From: Gerris lacustris
Taxonomy: Eukaryota; Arthropoda; Insecta; Hemiptera; Gerridae
Assembly: GCA_951217055.1 (NCBI GenBank)
Contig: OX578285.1
Location: 60,051,102 to 60,115,101 of the forward strand
Direction: 5' to 3'
Length of the DNA: 64,000 nucleotides
The translations under genes were made by a program, and so were the position numbers. The notes under the pieces were generated by a model that was not told where the DNA came from, ran no database searches, and was given only the letters and a program-made list of their open reading frames with translations. Positions 43,378 to 55,339 of the stretch are shown here, piece after piece; position 1 is the first letter of the stretch, and the number at the start of each line of letters is the position of its first letter.

Positions 43378-44242
43378 CAGTGCCGGATTTTGGTTTTTTG
43401 AGGCCCTAGGCCAAATTTTACTAGCGGTGGGACATTGTTATTTCACCTAGTTTTTATGAACTATAGAAGTTCTGTCTTTGAAAATTTGACAAAACCGTTA
43501 TGGTAAGTTAATATTCCTTGGCCTAACTTAACTATCGTCAAAAACGTTTAATAAACTATATAATAAATTGGAAGTTTTTTTTTAACTCTTGAAATACTTT
43601 TTAATTTTGTTTTACGTACTACATAATATTATGTGGTTAGGTTTTAATAATTAAGCCGATAAAACTCACAATGTTTATGGGATTTGTATTTATTTGTAGA
43701 TCCTTGTTTTAAATACTTACAAGTATAAGATGTATAGTTCAGGAGATGGAGTGTAAAAGAGTGTTTTGACTAACAAAAAGTAATATTTTGGTGTCTGTAA
43801 ACAATATGTGATTGTTGGTCCCATAAGTTCGTATGCGGGATATAAGTTCGTCAGCTTGGCAATTGCCATATGAAAAAAACATAGAAACAGATGGATAGCG
43901 GCCATGTCCCGGCCATTTTGGTGGACTATGTGATTTTCATGATTCATGATCATCATACAAGATTAGTTAGTAGACCAAAAATCGAGTTGGTGTTAGCTTG
44001 TCACTTGATTGGTGACCACTCTTATTTGGAGTAGGTAATAATTGAATATCTAACCTATCAAGTGACAAGGTAAAATTAACTTGATATTTAATCTAATCAC
44101 TAACAGTATTCAGGATCATACTCAAATTCAAGAAACAGTCCTTACTATACTGTGTCAAAGACGCTGAGCGGCAAGCCATATCAATGTATTGCCCATAACT
44201 GCGGCCCCCCTTAAGGTCGGCCTAGTGGTAAATCCGGCACTG
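43378..44242. mobile_element. hAT-like element, target duplication later split
   Basis: Terminal repeats CAGTGCCGGATTT and AAATCCGGCACTG. The left target copy is GATTGTCT (43370-43377). The right copy reads GATTG + insertion (44248-45118 with its TG duplicate) + TCT, restoring GATTGTCT exactly. No transposase remains. Confidence 0.85.
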
Positions 44243-44247
44243 GATTG

Positions 44248-45118
44248 AGGGTCATTCCATGCCAAATCACGTAGGCCTCCTGCTTCAATGTCATGGATTT
44301 TTCTGGGTTTTTTTTCTAGCAAACTACTCTTTGAAAGAAGCCCAAAATATTTTTTTTAGATTTTTTTAATTAAAAATTGTACCCGCAAGAAATTTTTGAT
44401 TTTTCCCCGAATTTGGTGTTCTGGGGTCACGACTTATTTCACTAAAATATTTTTTTTTTTTAGATTATTGTATTATATACAGATGTATTTTAATGATTAA
44501 ACTAATGTATTCCATGGCAAATAATTGAAAATATGTTTAATTAAGCAAATTATTTTATTTTTATGAGTGCCGGCTAGAACGAAAAAAGCATAAAAACGGG
44601 AGAACTTTAAAGAATTATAATTTAAAAACTAAAAAGAACACCCTCTTTATTTTTTTTTCTGTATTAACTAGTAGTTTAGGAGGCTTTGTTAAAAAATTAA
44701 CGACTGTTAATTTTTTGGTCCTTCTGAGATATCGTATGACATATATACAACCTGAATTTCAACATTTAGGGCAAGAAAACAAAATTTAAAAAAATAAAAA
44801 TTAAATATTTCTTACTATTTTCTTAAAGAGTAAACATTTAGCTTTAGTTTGATACCAATATAGTGATGATACCATAAAAAACACGGGAGTTATTAAGATT
44901 TTAGTGAAATAAGTCGTAACCCCAGAACACCAAATTCGGGGAAAAATCAAAATTTTCAAAAAATTCGTGCAGGTACAATTTTCAATTAAAAAATCTAAAA
45001 AAAAAAATATTTTGGGCTTCTTTCATAGAGTTGTTTGCTAGAAAAAAAAATCAGAAAAATCCATGACATTGAAGCAGAAAATTTTCTGAAATTGGGTGAT
45101 TTGGCATAGAATGACCCT
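44248..45118. mobile_element. 871-bp element with ~110-bp inverted repeats, inserted in an hAT target duplication
   Basis: Starts AGGGTCATTCCATGCCAAATC and ends GATTTGGCATAGAATGACCCT in inverse. Inner arm homology reaches 'gcccaaaatattttt'. Flanked by TG on both sides. No coding capacity. Superfamily unknown. Confidence 0.85.
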
Positions 45119-45123
45119 TGTCT

Positions 45124-47418
45124 GTCTTTCTTAATGTAAAGTGGTCTGATTTGGTTGTAATCCGTAAATTGGTTGGGTACGTTTTGCGGAGAGTTTGTTA
45201 GATTTGTAGTTTAGCTTAGTAGGAGTTAGTTTGTGATTCAGGCCACAACCAAATGTTATAAATAGTAAGAAAGTTTGCATTAAATGTGCTCGACTAGCAT
45301 CACCATTACAGTCCAATTGATTATTACAGGAATTTTGTAAATCATAAAATGAGAAACTAATTATTGTCTTAATTTGCCGGCTCTAAAGATCCAGTAGGTA
45401 ATTGCTCGTTTTATAGCTTCTATCTTACTCTGATAATCCTCTATTTGACATTATTTTAATCTTTTGAAATGTATGACATTGAGTAAATGTTGTTAGACAT
45501 TGTCATAAAAAAATTATATTTAAATTTTGAAGTACACTAAATTCATTTTGTGAAAGTTAAGAAATGAAAATATGTATTATGCTCAGTATTAGTTGTCGCT
45601 ATAAGCAATAAGAAATTGCTTTATCTAAGTTTAAATTTGGATTCCGACGCAGATATTATAACATAGCCTTGTTTCAATAATTATTAAAAAAAAAAAAAAA
45701 AATTAATTGCACGCCACATAGTCTGAAAGTATTGAACTTGAGGGTTAAAGGTGAACTAAGTCGTTGAACGATTTAGTGATTTGGAGAGGTGAGCGTAATT
45801 GAGGGTAAAAACGGATTTGGCAGTATCGGCGTCCGCCGCCCGTGCTACAGCATATAAAACCAATTTCTACGTCCAATAAAATCCAGGTTTGATAATTTAT
45901 AGTGAATTCTCCGGTGTAGATAGGGTTGTCGACTCCCAGCCTATGATGAAATACCAGTCTTGTCCAATATCCACTATCCACCTCGTACATCAATAGAATT
46001 CCTCTCCCACTCTGTTTCGACCTTTTTTCCCTCGTGCTTCCCATTTAATGAGCCTTATTTCGGCTCTCAGATTCAATAAAACCGCCCTAAATAAGTCTAA
46101 GCTTAAGGGGCCGATTTAATTAACTTGAAGAATCTAATCTACTAAAACGACTTTGGACTTTAAATTCGGGTTTTTATCTTTCTTCTTAACTAGCCACACT
46201 GCTAAATAAATTTTGATTTAGAGGTGATTAATTGAAATTTTATCGTATCTATATAATTATCACCTCAAACCTAAGCATATTTAGTAATTTAAATTCTCTG
46301 AATTTTAGTTTTAAATGTTATATTTTATAGAGGGTTGTACAAAATATAGTCCGCCAAGAATTTCATAAGTTTTGGTGGAAAAGGAGGATTGGAATCGAAG
46401 ATATTACTTTGTTAATAAGTAAATATCGAATCATAATTTATTAGTGTTATAGATGAACAGTAATATATATGTTTTTTACAGAAATTATGTACAGTTGGAT
46501 TATTTTCTCAACTCATCTATCTATTTTTACATTTGTTTCAAAGAGAAGGTGAGGCCTAAACTTGTCCAAGTCTCACGGATACCGGCCTTGGTTTCCCAAT
46601 AACATTTTCATAATTATTAGTAAAACCCACACGAAATCCGTACTTTCTTTTTACCGATCGTCCTTTCATCTTTATTTATATTTCGTTTCGGAGAAATATC
46701 CTTCTGTTAAAACCTGTTATATCGTGAGTTCGGGATTGATTAATGTGAATTTGTCAAACCCGATGGCGGCGCCATATAGGCACGGGCAAACCGGGCGTGT
46801 GATATTCCTTTGCCCAAAGTACATTGGACTAAACATCCCTTTGTCTTAACAGTTATTTTGTCAAGGTCATTTATACACTAAAAAAATATAAGGGAGTAAA
46901 AACCTAAAGAAGTACCAAAATCTTAAATCTCTGTTTCGCCTTTTACATCATTTTATGTTCGTAATTTTTTTTTTACTGTCGTACTTATTTCAAGTTTTGT
47001 TTTTTTCCGTGTTACACAGAAAGGGGAATTTTATGTTCATCAAATAAATATTAATTATAAAGCTCGTTGTTCCATCCATCCACCATAGCAACAAATAAAT
47101 ATTAATTTAAATGGCTTTGGAATTTTTTTCAAATTTCAAATGCTTGTCATTTTTTTAAAAAAAAGAAGAAGTTAAGAAGTTGGTTAAAGAAAAAGTTACA
47201 ACAAGTTGAAAGCTTTATATTATAAGAAGGTACTTCAACTAATATGCAAACTTGATTAAAAAAAGTATTAGGACAATTATTACCATAGTTTATTAATAGT
47301 TAAAAGCAAAAGTATGTCCATGAGCAAGCGCAATGGGGTGTTTTAATCTGTTTTATTTTTGTGGCATAATAAAGAAAGTATTTTCCTAAAAAAACCATAA
47401 TAACAGTGTAGGGCTAAT
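45124..47418. other. No gene recognised; one MITE fragment
   Basis: The only recognisable item is 46792-46916, the right half of the MITE seen at 16561-16800 ('gtgatattcctttg...cctaaagaagtacc'). Confidence 0.45.
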
Positions 47419-47419
47419 T

Positions 47420-47598
47420 CGGATTGTACGTGCCATCGAAATTTCTTCGAGTTTGACCTCTACCTGGCTTATATAGGAGGGTTGTTTTTCTTCATGAAAT
47501 TCGGCTATTTAAAATTCAAGGGTACACAAAATTAAGGTTTTTAATTTAATATGCGGGATTTTATCACCTAACCTCAAAGTGGTGGCACGTACAATCCG
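47420..47598. mobile_element. ~180-bp MITE
   Basis: Terminal repeats CGGATTGTACGTGCCA and TGGCACGTACAATCCG, perfect over 16 bases. No target duplication can be fixed. A GC-rich decayed element end ('ggcggttctaggcc' on the minus strand) follows at 47660-47755. Confidence 0.75.
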
Positions 47599-48892
47599 GT
47601 ATCCTTGGTATAAGCTGAAATAGCGTAAAAAGTTATTTTTAAGCATGTAGTTTCCAAAAAAAATATTCCGGGGGAAGACCCCCGGACCCCCCACTAAGGG
47701 GGCCCCGCCATATCTCACCGCCCAGGGCCCCGCAAGGCCTAGAACCGCCACTGGTCAAACCCACTGATAATCCATGGAACCAGCTATGTTTTGATACCAC
47801 AAGATAACTAGGGATAATGGAATCTCTCATAAGTGGTTGTGATAAAATGTGTAGAAAAAAAGGAGGCGAAACAAATGACATGAAACAAATTGCGTCTCTT
47901 TATTGAAAAGCAAGAGGTCCCGCTTTTAACTTATCAAAGTCATAACGTGGTTCATTGTTGTAGATCAGAAACATTTTTATTGCAGTATGAACCTACTTCA
48001 GAATTCGGCAATTAAATTTTTTGTTGTTGTAGGTTTGACATGAAGTAAAAGGCATTTCTTGGGCTATTGTTAAGGTTAAAGTTGCGGGAGTTTAGAGGCA
48101 AATATAGGGGAGTTAGTGAAGTAGAACTAAGTGAGGACCAGGGTGATTCTCGGCTCAGATATAGAAGGCGATTCAGCTCCGATATAGAAGGCAATGAATC
48201 TTGACATAACAAGCCCACCCTCAATAACAATGAATGTCAGTCCGGAACAGGCTAGGAGAAGGAAGAAGGGGGGGGGGGGGGATTTTTTAATTCGCGTAGA
48301 ATCCCTCTCCGCAACGCCCTGCAAAAGGGGAAGGCACCTCAAAGGCAACATATTTCAATATGTTAAGTGGGCCCTTGTTGCTATTATTACAACCCCTCCC
48401 ATATATGTCCTTTAACACTCAAAAACATAAAGCATTCCACGGCTTATTATTTACAGTTGGAGGCAACCGTAGCCCGCCCGCTCTTCTGTAAAAACTTATT
48501 CTGCCCTATTTGTCTTTCTTCCCTCTCAGAGATCATTTTCAAATAACATTAAAACATCAGCGGAATATCAAAGTGAGTCTTGCCTCTGACAAAATACCAA
48601 TTATTACGCCCAACTAAAAGTCAATCGTTACTTTTCATTTTGGAACTTATAAAAACTTGAGCTGAAATTACTCAACCGTCTATAGTTTGTATCCGGCTTG
48701 AACCCCCAGCGAAAGATTCTAACAAAATAATAGCATATATGTATTATGTATATATTTTAATACAATATGCAGCATTATGTTAGATTTATGTTAAGGAAAC
48801 ATGGTCTTTCGCCTACTTCAAGCCTACTCAAGTTGGAAGTGGATATTTTACTGTTAAAATATAGTTAGTTTCCAATCTATGGCAAAGCCTTG

Positions 48893-49116
48893 TGTTTGGA
48901 ACCGTAGGTGCCGGATGTATTAATATATTATATTTAGTTTAATGTTGGTTTTATAAGATTTTTTTTTGTGAAAAACACCATCGCCTTAGTATCGAATTAT
49001 TTTGTAAAAAAAAGTCAAGAAGACGGGGAGTCGCTCTCGAGAAGTCGAGAAGAAAAACCAATTTGTAAGATCTCTGTAAATAAAGCATTTTCTCGCAAAA
49101 GTCAAGTGTTACGACA
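48893..49116 (+). mobile_element. Probable 5' LTR of a BEL/Pao-like retrotransposon
   Basis: Begins TGTTTGGAACCG and ends GTGTTACGACA (TG...CA), with AATAAA at 49079-49084 about 30 bases before the end. A 'ttgtggtgacc' stretch directly after fits a tRNA primer-binding region. No second LTR was seen, so the left edge is uncertain. Confidence 0.55.
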
Positions 49117-51095
49117 TTGTGGTGACCGTGATTAAAGAAGAAGCTGTTTGTCCGGGCTTGAGGATCAATTCGCCAGATACTGCCGAGGTAATAAAGTTTA
49201 TGAGGTCGAGAAAGGCTCAGCGAACTTGGCTCAGTGAGCTGGCCAAGGCAGTGAAGCTTGCACTTGTGTGACTACCAAAGTTAACACGGAACAGCCTGTT
49301 CCGTGAACTGCTATATTCCGATCTAATTCTTCTTGGACAGTGACTTGACCAGATTATAGAGACAGACAAATAGATTTACAGACTTTTACTTTACGACCGC
49401 CACCCTACTACTGAGGACGATATATTGTTTGCTGCGATACATTCATCCTTAAATTACCAACAAAAGTATTCTGTAAAACGTTAAGATTAATACCTTTCTA
49501 TTTCATTTTATTTTTTTTTATATTGATGGATGGCCAGTTGTTTAATTAATTAGCGGTGAAAATAATTTTGTGTATAAAATAACTATCTCTATGAGAGAGG
49601 GTCTTTAAAAATGTCTTTAAAATTAATTAAAAATACATATTTTACGATTTTGGTAGTATTCACGTATCGTCAAGTCGATCCTGGGACATACGTATAACAA
49701 TAATTAACAATTAACGTCATAGAACATTAATTAAAACAAATTTTGTTTGATTAGTGATGTAGACATCACTAATCTGCAGTAGAGAATCGGTTAAGTTGTT
49801 ACGCAAAGATTTAGGCACACAAAGGAGGATTTGGGAAGAGCACTGGCAGAAATCACTCAGAGAGAATTAGCTTCCTTTCTAGCTCCAAACTATTGTATGG
49901 CTAGAAGAAGGCCTTGTAGAGAATCTGCCATAAATAAGGGTGATAAAGCACAACATTTTTACTGCATGGACATTTCATAAAATCTAGTAGTAGAACAAGT
50001 CCTGTGAGGCCTGTGTGCGACGCTTCGGCGAGAACCAAGGCTTATCATTTGCTTTATCACTACTTTGAATTAGGTGCTAACATAATAGAAATGATTCCTA
50101 AATTATTACTGAGATTTAGACACAACCACATTAGGGTTGTAATATCCGCACACATTTTTACACATAGGTCTGCTCGATAGAGATATTTAGGACCTTTTAC
50201 GTAGATAAAGAAGGTTGAACAATTACTTTTTAGGCATGCCAGGCTACTTTTCGGTGCAGTGTGCAGTCTTTATCACTTAAACGCAGTAATACAAAATCAT
50301 TTAAATTCATATAGGGGTGTCGAGGTACAAATCGAATACGATTTCAAAACTTTTAAAATGCTTTTATTTGGATAACTGAATGTGTTTGATGTAACACACT
50401 GGTGATGGAAGAAGGAGGATTTGAACTAAGAGGCTGGGAACACAATTACAGCGATGTTAGTGAGCCTTCGTGAGTGCTAGGGTGTTTATGGGATAAAAAA
50501 GGAAGACACAAATTTTATCCAAAAGCCAACTTTTGATGAACATAAAATAATAATAAAAAAAAAATGATTCTTTCCATAATGCAAAAATTATTTGATCCTA
50601 TTGGATTTTGCTCACCAATTACGCTCGTACCAAACAGGCCCTGATCTAGAAATGAGCTGATTGACATTTGCCCAGTTAGTTTCTAGTGTTGGAGAGACGC
50701 GACTTCTATATTACACACGTTTACAGACGCCAGTTACTCAGGCTTATGCCAGTCTCTAAAGGAAAAAACACATTTATCAGATAAATTTCAGGATACATGT
50801 TGAGTTGCACCTATTGCAAAAATTACCCTTGCTAGATTAAAATGATTAGCGGCCATGATAGGAGCTAGGTGTTTTCAACTGTTATACCCCCTAAATTAGA
50901 GTTTAAAAATCTAAAGCTATATTTTTAGACTGATTCTACAACATTTATTACTTGGATCCAAAGACAAAGAGAGGATATTTGTTAGGAACCGGGTGAATAA
51001 AATATGTAAATTGACACCTCAGACCGAATAGATGTTTTAATGCTGCAGATATACCAAGTGGAGGATGCACTAGTTACTAGAACAACTGTTACTTC
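49117..51095 (+). pseudogene. Decayed BEL/Pao-type pol region
   Basis: Scattered short matches in the expected order but in changing frames: PVRPVCDASARTKAYH and LGANIIEMIPKLLLRFR (reverse transcriptase, 50001-50135), LLFRHARLLFGAV (near 50221-50270), MEEGGFELRGWEHN (50406-50447), ILSIMQKLFDPIGFCSPITL (50564-50627), LHTFTDASYSGLCQ (near 50712), TDSTTFITWIQ and FVRNRVNKI (50925-51005). The order is RT, then the connecting 'LRGW', 'DPIG', RNase H and 'FVxNRV' segments of Pao/BEL Pol. Many stops and frameshifts; no 3' LTR; dead copy. Confidence 0.75.
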
Positions 51096-51111
51096 CAACT
51101 CCATAATAATA

Positions 51112-51196
51112 CATATTTTACGATTTTGGTAGTATTCATACTACGGAACGATTTAATCGTTCCGTAGTATGAATACTACCAAAATCGTAAAATATG
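51112..51196. repeat. Perfect 85-base palindrome (42-bp arms)
   Basis: CATATTTTACGATTTTGGTA and the next 22 bases pair completely with the right arm around a single central T. A single half-arm (29 bases) is found at 49643-49671. Probably a foldback MITE. Confidence 0.95.
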
Positions 51197-51365
51197 AATT
51201 TTTAATTGATTGTACGAGGTACAGGTACTAATTGGGTACTTTATAATTATAAGCGTTATTTCTCGGTCTAGTTCTTTGTCATTAATGTTGACTTCTCAGA
51301 CTTGTGGAAAAATTGAAAGCTTTAAATTCGGGTCAAGGTATCATTAACGTCAGAGAAATTCATTC

Positions 51366-51490
51366 TCCTGCGTAGCTTAGTTGGTTAGAGCGCTATACTG
51401 GAAATATAGAGGCCGGTGGTTCAAATCCCCGCGCTGGAGTCTATTTTTCTCTGTCTGTTTCCCGTAGTTAATAATAATTATAATTTGATT
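51366..51490 (+). repeat. tRNA-derived SINE
   Basis: 51366-51438 folds as a tRNA: 7-bp acceptor with one mismatch (TCCTGCG/CGCTGGA), D arm GCTTAGTTGGTTAGAGC, anticodon stem CTATA/TATAG with loop CTGGAAA, and GGTTCAAATCC B box. Anticodon GGA would mean serine, but the long variable arm of tRNA-Ser is absent and the T stem is poor. The unrelated tail 'tttttctctgtctgtttccc...' recurs inverted at 58013-58075, which marks a SINE rather than a tRNA gene. Confidence 0.75.
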
Positions 51491-51498
51491 TAAACTCC

Positions 51499-52772
51499 AT
51501 AATAATAATAAAATCACATTTTTGTCGTAATGAGTGTTACTATAGTAAAAACTGTATTTTTTAAGATTTTGTTTCTCTGTTTTTATGAAACGTTACTAAA
51601 TTGTATATATGACGTAAATATTCTCTTTCATCCCACCAGAAATATTTTTTAGACCAAAAATATTTGCAATTTTTTAAAAAGAAGTAATGAGTGTTACATT
51701 TATTATCTTTTAATGTTTCCTCAAAGCTTCAAAAATGTAAAGTATACGTTTTCAGTGCATTGTAATAAATGTTTTTATTATAAAGAAGAAGAAGAAATAC
51801 CATAAGAATTTGTTTTTATTCAAGTAACACACATTACATTATGGTAACACTCATTACACATTTATATATTAGACCTAGAAAAAATTAAAATTTAACATAA
51901 ACTTTAAACATTAAACTTCTATTTTTTATTTATTTTTTTTTTTACATGCGGCAAATTTATTTTTTGTAAAAACATTAAACTCAATAATTTTTTTTAAGTT
52001 TTAAAATATACAGTATTGTAACACTCGTTACATTTTTAACTTTAAAAAATCTTTCCTCAGAAACTATGTTTCTTAATTGAAGCAATTTAATGTGAATTGA
52101 TTATATTAATTAATAACTACTAAATCATATTAATAACATAAATAAATGTTGATTACAACTACTAAAAATGCTAGTAACTCTCATTACAATGAATAAAAAT
52201 ACTCACCATTTTTTTTTAGTGAAATATTAATTGTAGAGAAGAATAAAGTGCTATCAATCCAAAAAGTCGTTGATTACTGAGTTAAATGTCTTCTTAACAT
52301 AAATAAACCCTAATCTCTCCTTCTTTCATTCATACTCACCCTCTAATTCTGCCAACTCTTATCAGTAACACTCATTACTAAACCCTTGGGACATACATAT
52401 AAATATATTTGTTTCATTTTGTACTAAAACTTTATTTTTTCCTATCCGATTTATATAAACTTGGATATTTTATTGGTTAAAAAAAAATTATTATAAAAAT
52501 AAACTTATGAAAAAAAATGAATAAAATCACATTACATGTTATCAAAACTACTGTGGGACTAACACTCATTACAATTTTTAATATCAACATTTTTTGAAGT
52601 AAGAAATTTTCACCTTGTAAGCCATATAATGACCCTGATTAACACAATAATAGACAGACATCTGATCAATAAACCTGAAGGTTTTGTTTTTTTCATTAAT
52701 ATGATTTTTTTAGTTTCAATAAAATTGTAAAATCTTGGGACAGAAAAGGTACATTTTATTTGAAAATGACCC
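51499..52772 (+). mobile_element. Element T, copy 1 (5'-truncated)
   Basis: Colinear with copy 3 (62589-64000) from 'aaaatcacatttttgtcg' onward, and ending in the inverted terminal repeat AAGGTACATTTTATTTGAAA + ATGACCC. The motif GTAATGAGTGTTAC (or its reverse complement) occurs near 51528, 51687, 51825, 51845, 52018, 52365 and, with one change, 52170 and 52558. Non-coding. Confidence 0.85.
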
Positions 52773-53929
52773 TAATACATTTATGAAATACACATTCTAC
52801 ACTCTCATCAGTACACTTACAATGACTGTAGTTAAAACAATATACTGATTAAATGTACCAGTAATAGCTGCTTTTTAACTATCATTACCTGTTTACCTGC
52901 ATAACAAACTAAATACTCAAGTACCAAATCTAAAATAATAAAAACCATCAAGCTCATTTGTGTTTCTAGTCAAATTTGTTTTATCTTTTTGTCTTATTTA
53001 GTACTAGCTTTCACCCCGCGCTCTACGCGGGGCTCATGCTAGGTATTAGTGGCTGTTTCCTGAAAGCATGTAGGCCTAGCAATTTAATTAAATACCTAAA
53101 TAGTTTCATTTCCAAAGCATTTTAAGGATAAAATCAGGACTATATTACACATCATTAATTCCATTGCTAAGAATATAACATTCTCTAAATCGTAGTTTGA
53201 AGTCAATCTTTATATTTAAAAAATAGCCAATAGAAACTAAGTAGTACAGTAACAACTAACAATGCTAAAAACAGGTATAACAAAGAAGAAAATAAACGTA
53301 GACAAAACCTATTAGACTGGGAAGTGATTGAACAATGATAGTGCATTAATTGAATTATCAGTCTCTTCTCTCAATACGACAGTTGCCAAGTAAATATTTA
53401 ATAAACTCTATTTAATAACTCAAATAATGAAATAATAAATACTCGATTTTTCGAGCAATAGTGTTTGGTTTAAGCATCCCAATCACAAATTAAATCGGTC
53501 AACAATTGCGGACGCCATAAGAGCTCAGAGTCATTTTTTTTTTTTTTTTACAAAAAATTAAATTTAGCTCTATTTAAGGTAGAACCGATATAGGTACGAC
53601 AAAAAGTCATTGGTCCAATTAGTTACCGCTGGCGCAATCAGCTTGTCGATACTATTTACCATTTAGCAACAATAAGCCTCAAAAAAAAGTTTAAAGTGCG
53701 TCTGCCATCTTTTATTTTTTAAGGGGGGTAAAAATATATTTTTTTTTTAACTTTTCGGATTTATCCAGTCGGTTTTGGCCAATTTTCGACCAAACGCAAA
53801 AAACCGCGAGTCTCTAGGTGGTCTAGTACCCAAACATTTTGATTAGCGAGTCTGTGGGGTTTGTTTACGGTGGGTCACAACCTAATTTTTTTTTTTTAGG
53901 TTATTTTTTATACATTTTTTTTTTTTTTT
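52773..53929. other. No gene recognised; one GC hairpin
   Basis: 53005-53048 holds ACTAGCTTTCACCCCGCG then CGCGGGGCTCATGCTAG, a hairpin in AT-rich DNA that resembles the heads of element X (16845) and of the 11470 repeat. Otherwise featureless. Confidence 0.5.
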
Positions 53930-54200
53930 TATAAAATTGTTAATAACTTCGGTTCTACTCAATATTTTTAGATGAAACCAAGCCTACAAATTGCGCAACA
54001 TGTTTGCGCTCACCCCTGAAAAAAAATTAATCAATTTCATTTAGCCAGTTTTGCTCCTATAAAGTCTGACTGAGGCGACAGACACACATACATACCCACA
54101 TACATACACGAAAAAAGTTAAGGCCGGATTCGGTTTTTGGAATGTCTAAAATGAAATAGTATCCAAAAAAATTTTCAATTCTGACCAATGTAAAGACAAA
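53930..54200 (+). mobile_element. Dispersed repeat (same family as 936-1090)
   Basis: 'gttaataacttcggttctact', 'gaaaccaagcctacaa', 'tttagccagttttgct', then GACAGACACACATACATACC. More complete at the 3' side than the 936 copy. Confidence 0.55.
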
Positions 54201-54760
54201 ACTTTAATTTTATATTCATAGATAATATTTAATTACCTTTATTTAATTATTTTCCCAACAAGACTGATAGATCGCGATCGTCGATCGTCATGCAATCGAC
54301 TGGTATATCGATATAAACAGGTATATAAGTTGTATTAAAGTTGGAGAATACGGCGCTAAGATCTACCTTTCTATCAAGGTTCAGCTGTAATGCGGGATTA
54401 GGTTTTGAATTCAGAGAAATCGGGCAGTGTAACGCATCCGCCCTTAACACACGCGTAAATATTATTCTATTACATATAATCAAATGGTATAGCTTGTTCT
54501 TCTAACTTAGTTCTTATAGCGTGGAGGTTTTTATTTATTCCTTTTCCCTTTTTGTAAAATTGATAAATTCGTCGCTTAGATCAGTGTTTCCCAAGCTTTT
54601 TGTACCCGCGGACCAAGGGGTCCCCCCCCCCCACCACCCTCGGCACACCCCTTACCCGCCTCAAATATTATTCAATTTATTAATAGTTTGTGATATTTTA
54701 TCATATTGTTGAATGTAGCACATTAGCAATAATTAAACTTGTAATCTATTCATAAAATAT

Positions 54761-55339
54761 TTTATCTACGCTTGATACGAAATATAAACATTGTATCTCT
54801 GTTTAAATGCGTAGAAAGTGATTCTTTACGTACTTGTATTCATTGCGCATGCGCGTCTCATAGTCCTGAAGAATTCCTCTTCTTTACCACCCTAGGGCGG
54901 TAAAGAAGAGGAATTCTTCAGCTTTACGCACGATTAGCGAGTTTGTTTACATTTGACAAAACTAATTTGCTGTTCTTTTATTAAAGAAACTGTTTATGCC
55001 GAGTTTTTAGTGAAAAACAATGAGTGAATCAAGTGACTTTGACGAAAATGTGGAGAATTATTATACTCCTCCCGAAATAATTAATTCGGCAAAAAATACA
55101 ACTCAAGAATTAATGCCATCTTCATCAAGAGAAGAGATACGAACTTACATACAGCAAGTTTATTTTTTTCTGTATTTATTATTAAAATCTAACAATCGTA
55201 GATAAAGTACGGTACGCAACTCGTGGGAAAACGGCATTTTGCATTGCTCGTGTGGTTTTACTACCCTCGCTATCGCTCGGGTGCTAACTCCACACTCGCA
55301 TGCAAAATACTACTTTCCGCACTCGACGCGTAATGTACT
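54761..55339 (+). mobile_element. Hairpin/ORF element, copy 4
   Basis: Forward orientation: TTTATCTACG... repeat, hairpin 54866-54921, ORF from 55020, inverted repeat CAATCGTAGATAAA (55193-55206), then the outer imperfect palindrome 55206-55339 from AGTACGGTACGC to GCGTAATGTACT. Confidence 0.85.
55020..55205 (+). pseudogene. N-terminal ORF fragment in hairpin element copy 4 (frameshifted)
   Basis: MSESSDFDENVENY... keeps about 40 codons in common with copies 1 and 2. One extra A in 'agagaagagatacg' (near 55130) then shifts the frame, losing the RYELTYSKF segment. The ATG context (gtgaaaaacaATG) is identical to copies 1 and 2. Confidence 0.5.

Noticed and set aside
51366..51438. tRNA-Ser (GGA) gene
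   Set aside because: It folds as a tRNA but lacks the long variable arm of tRNA-Ser, has a weak T stem and an acceptor mismatch, and is joined to a tail found elsewhere without the head. SINE is the better reading.
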